Source of the DNA: an uncultured Clostridia bacterium
GTDB taxonomy: Bacteria > Bacillota > Clostridia > Christensenellales > Borkfalkiaceae
Assembly: GCA_947625025.1 (NCBI GenBank)
Contig: CANQMQ010000002.1
Span: 30,348-94,347 of the forward strand
Reading direction: 5' to 3'
Length of the DNA stretch: 64,000 nt
In this document: piece after piece, positions 9,476 to 16,304 of the stretch
Position numbering within the stretch: position 1 is the stretch's first letter
Layout: every line of letters begins with the position of its first letter
Position numbers and translations under genes: made by a program
Notes under the pieces: model-generated
Told to the model about the DNA's origin: nothing
Databases searched by the model: none
What the model saw: only the letters and a program-made list of their open reading frames with translations

Positions 9476-9734
9476 GGCTTTTTTTGTTACGGCCTACCGG
9501 AGCGGGAACACGGCAGGTAGCTCCGACAAAGCTTCCTCATGGCACACGCGCGGCACCGTTTAGTGCTGCTGTATCCCTACCCTGACACGGTTCGCGGCTA
9601 CACGTTGCATGAGACCTTGTTATCAACACCCCTTACCGTATGCGGCCTCCCATAGACCGCACCGAGAAAAGCGTTCGGTTCTGCTATAGCGGATTGCAGA
9701 TACAGGGCACCGCTAACTCCCCACCTATCACAGC
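9476..9734 (-). ncRNA. ffs: Signal recognition particle RNA, large (Alu-containing) bacterial type
   Basis: Read on the minus strand, the 5' part carries the Firmicute scRNA signature: 'GGTGGGGAGTTAGCGG', 'TGCCCTGTATCTGCAATCC' and 'GCTATAGCAG', the Alu domain as in Bacillus scRNA. The Ffh-binding helix 8 follows as GTCAGG-GTA-GGGA-TAC-AGCAGC, with a GGGA tetraloop and the conserved asymmetric AGCAGC side. Length, about 260 bases, fits the 270-base class. Ends are estimated: the 5' end from the promoter at 9741-9769, the 3' end from the closing helix before the A-run at 9480 or so. Confidence 0.9.
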
Positions 9735-9740
9735 AAGGAT

Positions 9741-9769
9741 AGTATACCCCAATTCCCCGCATTTTGCAA
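9741..9769 (-). promoter_or_regulatory. SRP RNA promoter
   Basis: Minus strand: TTGCAA (9769-9764), 17-bp spacer, TATACT (9746-9741). Start expected near 9734. The same TTGCAA-N17-TATACT form recurs at 9844, 10110 and 63600. Confidence 0.85.
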
Positions 9770-9843
9770 GCGATTTCAAAAAGAATTTTTTAAGGAAGGC
9801 TTCTATCCGTTATACTTCGCACCAAAGAAATTTTTACAAATAC

Positions 9844-9872
9844 TTGCAAAAAGTTCCGCGGTGTGCTATACT
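9844..9872 (+). promoter_or_regulatory. Promoter of structured RNA module 1
   Basis: TTGCAA (9844-9849), 17-bp spacer, TATACT (9867-9872). The predicted start, about 9879, is the first base of the outer helix of the RNA. Confidence 0.85.
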
Positions 9873-9878
9873 AACCAT

Positions 9879-10055
9879 GCATCATAATTGATTATTTCAG
9901 CAAACAGGTTACAACCTCGGCGTAGGTGTATCCTCTTTTCCTGTTTGCTGATTATCAAGGGAAATCAATTGTGATGCAACAATATGGGGTACTACTGAAG
10001 CGGGCGTCCCATATTGGGGCGTCCTTATTTTTTGCCCGCAAGGAGGAGAAGTGAT
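9879..10055 (+). ncRNA. Unidentified structured RNA, module 1 of a tandem pair
   Basis: Visible helices: outer stem 9879-9893 with 9963-9977 (15 bp, one G-U); inner stem 9897-9908 with 9940-9951 (12 bp); an apical hairpin TACA/TGTA with a bulged A; and a 3' hairpin CAATATGGG (9980-9988) with CCCATATTG (10008-10016). GCGGGC in that hairpin's loop (10000-10005) can pair with GCCCGC (10034-10039) to make a pseudoknot that ends just before the SD AGGAGG (10041-10046). Competing pairs GGGC/GCCC and CCTT/AAGG could instead cover the SD. The layout resembles a riboswitch with a translational platform. I do not recognise the class. Confidence 0.7.
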
Positions 10056-10088
10056 ATGAACCGCCTCGGCAGAGGAGTTGCTTCATAG
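10056..10088 (+). CDS. Possible 10-residue leader peptide or ORF remnant
   Basis: ATG 10056 with a strong SD (AGGAGG, 10041-10046) opens MNRLGRGVAS and then TAG. It follows RNA module 1 exactly as the 88-residue gene follows module 2. It may be a leader peptide, or what is left of a duplicated small gene. Too short to assign any function. Confidence 0.3.
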   Translation: MNRLGRGVAS

Positions 10089-10109
10089 CAAAGAAATTTC
10101 CCCAAATAC

Positions 10110-10138
10110 TTGCAAAAATTACGATGTAGTGGTATACT
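10110..10138 (+). promoter_or_regulatory. Promoter of structured RNA module 2
   Basis: TTGCAA (10110-10115), 17-bp spacer, TATACT (10133-10138). The upstream flank 'CAAATACTTGCAAAAA' is shared with module 1, so the promoter was duplicated along with the RNA. Confidence 0.85.
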
Positions 10139-10144
10139 AACAAT

Positions 10145-10297
10145 GCGCTACAATTTATCTTCTACATACGTGGTACAACGGCATCGGTGTATCCTTTTTC
10201 CCGTATGTAGGAAAATTGTAGCGCAACAATTCGGGGATACTCGGAGCGGGCGCCTCGGATTGGGGCGTCCTTAATTTTTGCCCGCAAGGAGGAAGGA
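10145..10297 (+). ncRNA. Unidentified structured RNA, module 2 of a tandem pair
   Basis: Same architecture as module 1 with different bases. Outer stem GCGCTACAATTT (10145-10156) with 10213-10224 (12 bp, perfect); inner stem CTACATACG (10162-10170) with CGTATGTAG (10202-10210); conserved loop TACAAC...GGTGTATCC; 3' hairpin 10227-10236 with 10253-10262 (10 bp, two G-U); loop GCGGGC (10246-10251) pairing with GCCCGC (10280-10285); then SD AAGGAGG (10286-10292). All helices survive with changed sequence, which is compensatory evidence for the fold. It is the 5' leader of the 88-residue gene. Confidence 0.72.
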
Positions 10298-10564
10298 ATG
10301 AAATATTATAAGGAACAAAACGGAGAAGAGACAAGTATCGTGCTCTTCGTGCTGATTCCCGACTGCGTGCATTGCAGGAAGCGTATCAAGGAGCATATCA
10401 TGGAATACGGCTGTTTTGAGCGGGTCGAGTTCGGATATCCCATGCGGGAGGGGTCTGCCGTTACCCTCGTCTATAACGAGGGCAAACACCCCGATGTTGA
10501 CTTTTGGTATAAGGCTCAGTGTATCAAAGAGGATTTGGATAGTTTCGGCTATCGTGTGTTGTAA
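10298..10564 (+). CDS. Small CxxC protein downstream of the tandem RNA
   Basis: 88 residues, soluble, no signal peptide. I do not recognise the family. The N-terminal third is a hydrophobic strand 'IVLFVLIP' followed by 'DCVHCRKRIKEH', a CxxC pair at the start of a basic helix. This recalls thioredoxin-like or metal-binding small proteins, but the rest ('VTLVYNEGKHPDVDFWYKA') gives no clear match. The start is well supported by AAGGAGG 5 bases upstream. Its leader is RNA module 2, so it is the likely regulated target. A strong hairpin follows it. Confidence 0.7.
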   Translation: MKYYKEQNGEETSIVLFVLIPDCVHCRKRIKEHIMEYGCFERVEFGYPMREGSAVTLVYNEGKHPDVDFWYKAQCIKEDLDSFGYRVL

Positions 10565-10570
10565 AAAACT

Positions 10571-10603
10571 TGCGCCGCCCGCAACAAAGTTGCGGGCGGC
10601 GCA
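10571..10603. terminator. Strong hairpin after the small CxxC gene
   Basis: Perfect 15-bp stem TGCGCCGCCCGCAAC (10571-10585) with 10589-10603, loop AAA. On the plus strand only a weak T-run follows; on the minus strand six Ts follow the stem, so it is better as a minus-strand terminator. Confidence 0.65.
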
Positions 10604-10676
10604 GTCTATTGGTTCACTCCTCGAAATTTGGCCAAGCCCACTCACAAGATTTTCACGGGCGGGGGTGTAAATATGT

Positions 10677-10705
10677 TTGTAATCCAAAGGGAAATGTGAT
10701 ACAAT
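10677..10705 (+). promoter_or_regulatory. Promoter of the first ABC exporter pair
   Basis: TTGTAA (10677-10682), 17-bp spacer, TACAAT (10700-10705). ATG 10716 lies 10 bases beyond the -10 box and no SD intervenes, so the transcript is near-leaderless. Confidence 0.75.
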
Positions 10706-10715
10706 ATATCCGCTT

Positions 10716-12539
10716 ATGGGAACCTTTCGGTTTGGGCTGAAATATTGGAAGAAATACCTTCCGCTCTCCCTTCTCGCAAAGGGATTCAGCCTCATTGCAA
10801 TTCTGTGCGATATCGCACTCCCGCTCCTCGATGCGGGCATGATCGATTACTGCCTCTCCTACGACGCTTCTTCGCCGCCGCAGGGGGGGATTTTGTCCTT
10901 TTTGTATACGGGAGCCCTCGGGGAGCCGATGAGCCTCACCCTCTTCGGAAATCTTGCCCTCATCTTTGCGGGAGTATTCCTCGTGCGCGTCGTGGTGCTC
11001 TACTGCAAGAACGTCACCTTCCAATGGTGCGGCCTCCGCATGGAATGCACCCTGCGCGAACAGACGTATGCCAAGCTCCTCGAACTCGACGGGGAGACCA
11101 TCTCCCGCTACAACATGGGGGAACTGCTCACGACGATGAACCGCGATACCATCATCTTCAAGGAGATGTATTCGCGCATTTCGATGAATCTCTACGATTC
11201 GACGCTCATGATCGCGCTCTCCATCGCCGTGCTCTCCACCCTCGACGTGTTTCTGCTCATCATCCCCGTCGTCATTACGCCCTTCTTCGTCGTCGCTCTC
11301 GCCCTGTATCTCTCCAAATCGCGGAAGCTCTTCCGTGCCATCCGCGAGGGGTATTCCCTCATCAACCTCGATGTGCAGGAGAACATCGATGCGGTGCGCA
11401 TCGTCCGCTCCTTTGCGGCAGAGGAGAAGGAGCTCGAGAAGTTCGATGCCTGCAATGAGCATGTCTACGACCTCTCGGTGGCGCAGGTCCGCCTGACGGC
11501 GAAGTACAACTCCATCTTCATGGGATTCCAGCAGGCGGGATATGTGGGGACGGTCATTGTCGCCGTGCTCCTCGTGCTCTCGGGCAATATCCTGCTCGGA
11601 AGCCTCACCGCGGCCACGACGTACGTCACCAAGATCATCTCGCATATCACCCAAATTTCCCGCTCGGCGTTCATGATGCAGAATCAGCTCGTCTCGGGGG
11701 GAAGGCTCAAGAAGTTCTTGACGGAGGAGAGCGCCGTACCCGATGCGCCCTCCGCCCTCGTGGCCTCGAAGGAGCCCCACATCCGCCTCGACGACGTGAG
11801 CGTCACCCTCGGCGAGAAGCAGGTACTAAAGCACATCACCCTCGATATCCCCTTCGGCAAGAAGGTGGGCATCATGGGGGGGACGGGAAGCGGGAAATCC
11901 GTACTCCTGAAATCCCTTTCACGCATCTTCGACGTGACGGGCGGCTCGGTGAGTTTGGACGGCGTGGACGTGCGGGATTACCCCTTGGAGGCCGTGCGGG
12001 CGGAGTACGCCTACGTCTTTCAGGACGTCTTTCTGTTCTCCAACACGGTGGATGCGAACATCGCCTTCGCCCGCCCCGAGGAGTGCAGTGAGGAGGAGGT
12101 CTTTCACGCGGCCGAGGTGGCGCAGGCCGCCCGCTTCGTAGAGAAATTAGAGGATGGCTACGCTACCATCATCGGGGAGCGCGGCATGGGGCTCTCGGGC
12201 GGGCAGAAGCAGCGCATCTCGATCGCCCGTGCCCTCATCAAGGGGGCTCCCGTCCTCATCCTCGACGACGCCTCTTCCGCACTCGATATGGCGACCGAAA
12301 AGCGGGTGCTCGCCTCTCTGAAGGCGGAGCGCCCCCAAAACACTCTCCTCATCTCGGCGCACCGCGTCTCTTCCGTGATGGATTGCGATGAGATCATCTA
12401 CTTGCGGGACGGCGAGATCGCAGAGCGGGGGACGGCGGAGGAGCTCATCGCAAAGGGCGGCGCGTTTGCCGCCGTATGGAAATTGCAGACGAGCGACGGC
12501 CAGCTCGACGATTCTTCGTACGGGAGGGGGGAGTTATGA
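10716..12539 (+). CDS. ABC exporter half-transporter, degenerate-site subunit
   Basis: 607 residues: six transmembrane helices (about 1-320) fused to a nucleotide-binding domain. Walker A is GGTGSGKS (about 389-396), the signature is the intact LSGGQKQR (about 491), and Walker B is 'VLILDDASSALD' with aspartate where the catalytic glutamate normally sits. The switch histidine is kept in 'LISAHRVSS'. The next gene carries the complementary defects, so the two form an asymmetric heterodimer of the BmrCD/TM287-288 kind. The substrate cannot be read from sequence; drugs, peptides or lipids are all possible. The stop overlaps the partner's start (ATGA). Confidence 0.9.
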   Translation: MGTFRFGLKYWKKYLPLSLLAKGFSLIAILCDIALPLLDAGMIDYCLSYDASSPPQGGILSFLYTGALGEPMSLTLFGNLALIFAGVFLVRVVVLYCKNVTFQWCGLRMECTLREQTYAKLLELDGETISRYNMGELLTTMNRDTIIFKEMYSRISMNLYDSTLMIALSIAVLSTLDVFLLIIPVVITPFFVVALALYLSKSRKLFRAIREGYSLINLDVQENIDAVRIVRSFAAEEKELEKFDACNEHVYDLSVAQVRLTAKYNSIFMGFQQAGYVGTVIVAVLLVLSGNILLGSLTAATTYVTKIISHITQISRSAFMMQNQLVSGGRLKKFLTEESAVPDAPSALVASKEPHIRLDDVSVTLGEKQVLKHITLDIPFGKKVGIMGGTGSGKSVLLKSLSRIFDVTGGSVSLDGVDVRDYPLEAVRAEYAYVFQDVFLFSNTVDANIAFARPEECSEEEVFHAAEVAQAARFVEKLEDGYATIIGERGMGLSGGQKQRISIARALIKGAPVLILDDASSALDMATEKRVLASLKAERPQNTLLISAHRVSSVMDCDEIIYLRDGEIAERGTAEELIAKGGAFAAVWKLQTSDGQLDDSSYGRGEL

Positions 12540-14311
12540 AGCGGAATACCTACTTCCTCGATGAAGAAGTCAAGACGGATAAGGTAGACGTCAAATACTT
12601 AAAGCGCCTTCTATCACGGGTCGCCCCGCATAAGAAGCTCTTTCTTTTGGCCCTCTTCCTGCTTGCGGCGAGCTCGGTTGTAGCGCTCGTGCCGCCCATC
12701 CTCATCCGCACCATTGTAAACGATGTGGTACCCATGTCTGAAGGCAGGACGCAAAAACTCGTGCTCTATCTCGTAGCCCTCGGCGTCATGGGGCTGCTTA
12801 CGGCCCTCCTTCCGTACTTCCACAGGCTCATCATGGGCACTTTGGGGCACGGCATCATAAGGGACGTGCGGCGGGAGATCTTCGAGCACCTGCAGGAGCT
12901 CCCCTTCGAGTACTACGATAGCCGCCCCGCGGGCAAGATCTCCATACGGGTGACCGAATACGTCAACGAGCTCGCCGATTTCTTCACCGATTATCTGCTC
13001 AACTTCATCGTAGATATCATCAAAATTTTGGTGGCTACGGTGTTCATGCTGTGCATCAGCCCCCTGCTCACCGCCGTCATTTACGCCGCCGCCATCCCGA
13101 TGGTGGTGTGCGTGCTCTTTATCAAGAGGGCGGTGCGGCGGCTCTTCCGCAAGCACCGTGCCAAGAACAGCAACCGCAATGCCTTCATCGTCGAATCCAT
13201 CATGGGCGAAAAGGTAATAAAGAATTACAACCGCTCGGCGTACAACCGCGCCATCTATAAGGATTTGCAGGAGGACAGCGCCTCCACGTGGATGAGCATC
13301 GTCCGCCGCAACGAGCTCAATGCCCCCATCACGGAGTTCTTCTGGAATGCGGGCATCCTCGCGATGTACGCCGTCGCCGTCTTGAGCACCGCCGCGGGAG
13401 GCAACTTGGCGGGCACCGTAATTGCCTTCCTCCTCTATATCAACCTGTGCGCAGAGCCCTTCCTGCAGCTCTCCGCCATGCTCCAGCAGCTCTCCCAGGT
13501 CTCCGCCAACTTGGAGCGCATCTATGAGACGGTGGATGCTCCCGTGGGTATCTTCGATAGGGAAGGCGCCGTGGAGCTTCATAATATTTCGGGAAGGGTG
13601 GATTACGACGACGTCACCTTCGGCTACGAAGAGGGCGTCACCGTGTTGGAACACTTCGATCTGCATGTGAAGGAGGGGGAGAAAATTGCCCTCGTCGGCC
13701 CCACGGGGGCGGGAAAGACGACCGTCGTCAACCTGCTCACCCGCTTCTACGATGTAGGGAGCGGGAGTGTGCGTGTGGACGGCATCGACGTGCGGGACGT
13801 CACCCTGCATTCCCTGCGGAAGGAGATCGGCGTCCTCATGCAGGAGCCCTTCATCTTCAAGGGGACCATCCTCGAGAATATCCGCTACGGCACCCCCGAA
13901 GCGACCGATGAGGAGTGCATTGCGGCGGCAAGGGCCATCTACTGTGACCGCGTCGCCAACCGCTTCCCCGAAGGCTTCTCCGCCATGCTCGGGGAGCGGG
14001 GAGAGGGGCTCTCCGCGGGGGAGAAACAGCTCATCTCCTTTGCCCGCATCGTCCTCAAGAATCCCCGCATCGTCATTTTGGATGAGGCGACGAGCTCCAT
14101 CGATTCGGAGACCGAGCTCCTCATTCAGGAGGCGCTCGACCGCATCCTCATGGGCAAGACGGCGTTTATCGTCGCCCACCGCCTCTCCACCATCCGCAAG
14201 GCAGACCGTATCCTCTATATTGCGGATAAGGGCATTGCGGAGGAGGGCTCCCACGAGGAGCTCATGGCGAAGAAGGGCAGGTACTACGCCCTCAACAACA
14301 GGAGCGAATAG
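12536..14311 (+). CDS. ABC exporter half-transporter, catalytic-site subunit
   Basis: 591 residues from ATG 12536, chosen because it overlaps the upstream stop by four bases and follows 'GGGAGGGGGGAG'. Six transmembrane helices precede the nucleotide-binding domain: Walker A GPTGAGKT (about 388-395), signature altered to LSAGEKQL (about 491), Walker B 'VILDEATSSID' with the catalytic glutamate, and H-loop 'IVAHRLST'. With its partner this gives one competent composite site (this Walker A/B plus the partner's LSGGQ) and one degenerate site. The mrp gene follows 31 bases later with its own SD. Confidence 0.92.
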   Translation: MKRNTYFLDEEVKTDKVDVKYLKRLLSRVAPHKKLFLLALFLLAASSVVALVPPILIRTIVNDVVPMSEGRTQKLVLYLVALGVMGLLTALLPYFHRLIMGTLGHGIIRDVRREIFEHLQELPFEYYDSRPAGKISIRVTEYVNELADFFTDYLLNFIVDIIKILVATVFMLCISPLLTAVIYAAAIPMVVCVLFIKRAVRRLFRKHRAKNSNRNAFIVESIMGEKVIKNYNRSAYNRAIYKDLQEDSASTWMSIVRRNELNAPITEFFWNAGILAMYAVAVLSTAAGGNLAGTVIAFLLYINLCAEPFLQLSAMLQQLSQVSANLERIYETVDAPVGIFDREGAVELHNISGRVDYDDVTFGYEEGVTVLEHFDLHVKEGEKIALVGPTGAGKTTVVNLLTRFYDVGSGSVRVDGIDVRDVTLHSLRKEIGVLMQEPFIFKGTILENIRYGTPEATDEECIAAARAIYCDRVANRFPEGFSAMLGERGEGLSAGEKQLISFARIVLKNPRIVILDEATSSIDSETELLIQEALDRILMGKTAFIVAHRLSTIRKADRILYIADKGIAEEGSHEELMAKKGRYYALNNRSE

Positions 14312-14342
14312 CGCCCGATAGAGAAATCAAGAAGGAGAAAAT

Positions 14343-15191
14343 ATGGCAAATTGTACACACGACTGTAACACCTGTTCGAGCAACTGCGGCACGCGGGATA
14401 AGACCTCGTTCATCAAGGCCCCCCACAAGAAGAGCAAGATCCACCGCGTCATTGCCGTCACGAGCGGAAAGGGGGGCGTAGGCAAATCCCTCGTCACCTC
14501 CCTCCTCGCAGTGCGGGCACGGGCGGCGGGGTACCGCGTCGCCATCCTCGATGCCGATATCACGGGCCCCTCCATCCCCAAACTCTTCGGGGCGGAGGAC
14601 TTCGCTACGGGCAAGGAGGGGGAAATTTACCCCGTCGAAGCGAGGAGCGGCATTAAAATCATTTCGATGAATAACCTCTTGGAGCACGACGACGACCCCG
14701 TGGTATGGCGGGGGACCCTGATCGCGGGCGCCTGCCTGCAATTCTGGACGGACGTCGTCTGGGACGAAGTAGACATCATGTTCATCGACATGCCTCCGGG
14801 AACGGGCGACGTGCCGCTCACCGTATTCCAGAGCATCCCCGTCTCGGGCGCCGTCGTCGTCACCACCCCGCAGGACCTCGTGGAGCTCATCGTCAAGAAG
14901 AACGTCAACATGGCGGGCATGCTCCATGTCCCCGTCTTGGGGCTTGCGGAGAATATGAGTTACTACGTCTGCCCCGATTGCGGAAGGGAGCATGAAATTT
15001 TCGGGGAGAGCAAGGCGGCGGCGCTTGCTAAGAAGTACCAAATTCCCGCCGTGGCCCGCCTTCCCATCGACCCGATGCTCGCCGCCCTCGCGGACGCGGG
15101 CAAAATTGAGGAAGCGGATACCGATGCCCTCTCGGAGATCTTCGAAGAGATCCGCTCTTCCCGTGAGATCAAGGATTTCTTGGGCGAGTAA
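14343..15191 (+). CDS. mrp: Mrp/NBP35-type Fe-S cluster carrier ATPase
   Basis: 282 residues. P-loop ATPase of the MinD/ParA class with the deviant Walker A 'SGKGGVGKS' (about 41-49), 'ILDADITGPSIPKLFG' and 'FIDMPPGTGDVPLT'. It carries and transfers Fe-S clusters to apoproteins. The N-terminus has a four-cysteine cluster motif (C4, C8, C11, C15 in 'CTHDCNTCSSNC'), as in NBP35-like proteins, and a central CxxC ('VCPDCG') that bridges the dimer cluster. SD AAGGAG is at 14332-14337. It sits last in the plus-strand run and meets the next gene tail to tail. Confidence 0.93.
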   Translation: MANCTHDCNTCSSNCGTRDKTSFIKAPHKKSKIHRVIAVTSGKGGVGKSLVTSLLAVRARAAGYRVAILDADITGPSIPKLFGAEDFATGKEGEIYPVEARSGIKIISMNNLLEHDDDPVVWRGTLIAGACLQFWTDVVWDEVDIMFIDMPPGTGDVPLTVFQSIPVSGAVVVTTPQDLVELIVKKNVNMAGMLHVPVLGLAENMSYYVCPDCGREHEIFGESKAAALAKKYQIPAVARLPIDPMLAALADAGKIEEADTDALSEIFEEIRSSREIKDFLGE

Positions 15192-15242
15192 CCGTAACGA
15201 CTCTATATCCTATTATAATTGCTATTCAAAACGGCATAAAAA

Positions 15243-15264
15243 ATCCCCGCCCGAAGGCGGGGAT
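15243..15264. terminator. Terminator between mrp and the DUF1508 gene
   Basis: Stem ATCCCCGCC (15243-15251) and GGCGGGGAT (15256-15264), loop CGAA. The minus strand has a long T-run after it, so it mainly ends the DUF1508 transcript; it may also stop mrp transcripts. Confidence 0.85.
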
Positions 15265-15277
15265 CTTGTTGTATCGA

Positions 15278-16216
15278 TTATGATTCGGGAGTGACTTCCT
15301 CGATCGCCGTCGTTGCGGCCCAGCGCTTGATGGATTCCATCGCGCTCTCGGCGGCGTTCTTCGTCGAATAGGTGGAGCTTGCCGCAAGGAGGCCGTGGCG
15401 GGCATTGAGCACCAACACCTGCGAATCGCCGTTCTTGTGGGTGGTGAGCTCGAGGCGGCCTGCTGCGATGTTGTCCTGATACGTCTTGATGCCCGACCGT
15501 GCGCTTGCAAGCGTCGCATACCCGGGAGCGGGGCTCTCGAGCATCACTTGCCCGTTGGGCGCATAGAGGCTGAGCCAGAATTTGCCGTTGACGTTCTCAA
15601 TGACCCACTTGCCGCCTGCGGAGGAGACGCGCTCGGGCTTCTCTTCCTTGGTGACGGGCTTGAAAACGAGGCTTGCGGGCTTCTTCGGGGTAGCGGGTGC
15701 GGGCTTTTCTTCCTTCTTCTTCATATCTTCCTCCTTGGGTGCAAGTTCTTCTTCGGGGGCGGGCTCGATGGGAGCGGGCTCTGCGGGTACGGGTGCGGGC
15801 CGCACGACGGGCGCGGGCCTTACCACGACGACGGGCTTCTGCGCGGGCTTTTCTTCCTTGGGCGCAGGTGCGGGCTCGGGTGCGGGAGCGGGGGCAGGGG
15901 CGGGCTCTACGGGCGCGGGCCTTGCGACGACGACGGGCTTTTGCACGGGCTCTTCCTTGGGAGCGGGTGCGGGCTCGGGCTCGGGTGCAGGTGCGGGCGC
16001 TTCGGCCACGGCGGGTGCTTCGGCTTCCGCCTCTGCGGGTGCGGGCGCCTCTGCGGCCTTTGCCGCCTCTTCGGCTGCCAACTTCTTGCTCTTGCTCTTT
16101 AGCACTGCCATCACGATGGCGAGCACGATGATGAGCACGAGGATCGCGGCGAGTACGACGACGAGGATGAGGTTTTCCCGAATGAAGTCCATTACGGATG
16201 CAGCAAGTATATTCAT
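15278..16216 (-). CDS. Membrane-anchored DUF1508 (YegP-like) protein with Pro/Ala linker
   Basis: 312 residues. One transmembrane helix near the N-terminus (about 14-40), then a low-complexity Ala/Pro/Glu linker of about 150 residues with repeated 'PAPAPEPAPAPKEE'-type units and 'QKPVVV.RPAPV' units, then two tandem DUF1508 repeats at the C-terminus ('KWVIENVNGKFWLSLYA', 'QVLVLNARHGLLAASSTYS'). DUF1508/YegP units are usually found alone and cytosolic; their function is unknown. Here they are held away from the membrane on a flexible arm. SD AAAGGAGA precedes the start at a good distance. The gene is divergent from a flavoprotein. Confidence 0.8.
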   Translation of the reverse strand: MNILAASVMDFIRENLILVVVLAAILVLIIVLAIVMAVLKSKSKKLAAEEAAKAAEAPAPAEAEAEAPAVAEAPAPAPEPEPAPAPKEEPVQKPVVVARPAPVEPAPAPAPAPEPAPAPKEEKPAQKPVVVVRPAPVVRPAPVPAEPAPIEPAPEEELAPKEEDMKKKEEKPAPATPKKPASLVFKPVTKEEKPERVSSAGGKWVIENVNGKFWLSLYAPNGQVMLESPAPGYATLASARSGIKTYQDNIAAGRLELTTHKNGDSQVLVLNARHGLLAASSTYSTKNAAESAMESIKRWAATTAIEEVTPES

Positions 16217-16236
16217 AACTTTATCTCCTTTTTTCT

Positions 16237-16265
16237 ATTATAACACGGAAAAGCCGTGCTGTCAA
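16237..16265 (-). promoter_or_regulatory. Promoter of the DUF1508 gene
   Basis: Minus strand TTGACA (16265-16260), 17-bp spacer, TATAAT (16242-16237). The spacer contains an inverted repeat CACGG-CTTTT-CCGTG, a possible operator. Confidence 0.85.
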
Positions 16266-16275
16266 TCCATTGACA
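16260..16275. promoter_or_regulatory. Back-to-back -35 elements
   Basis: TGTCAA-TCCA-TTGACA: the -35 boxes of two divergent promoters form a perfect inverted repeat only 4 bp apart, so two polymerases can hardly bind at once. Confidence 0.8.
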
Positions 16276-16298
16276 AATTTTTTTAATTGCTATATGAT
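16270..16298 (+). promoter_or_regulatory. Promoter of the HI0933-type flavoprotein gene
   Basis: TTGACA (16270-16275), 17-bp spacer, TATGAT (16293-16298). ATG 16305 is 6 bases after the -10 box, so transcription should start at the start codon itself. Confidence 0.85.
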
Positions 16299-16304
16299 AA
16301 GAAT

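Noticed and set aside
9640..9891. 83-codon plus-strand frame
   Set aside because: It lies across the SRP RNA gene and the next promoter.
9879..10297. Retron, T-box leader or transposon guide RNA as explanation for the tandem RNA
   Set aside because: No reverse transcriptase, no T-box or specifier motif, and no TnpB/IscB gene nearby; the downstream gene is a small CxxC protein.
12614..14254. 546-codon minus-strand open frame
   Set aside because: Antisense shadow of the ABC exporter subunit.
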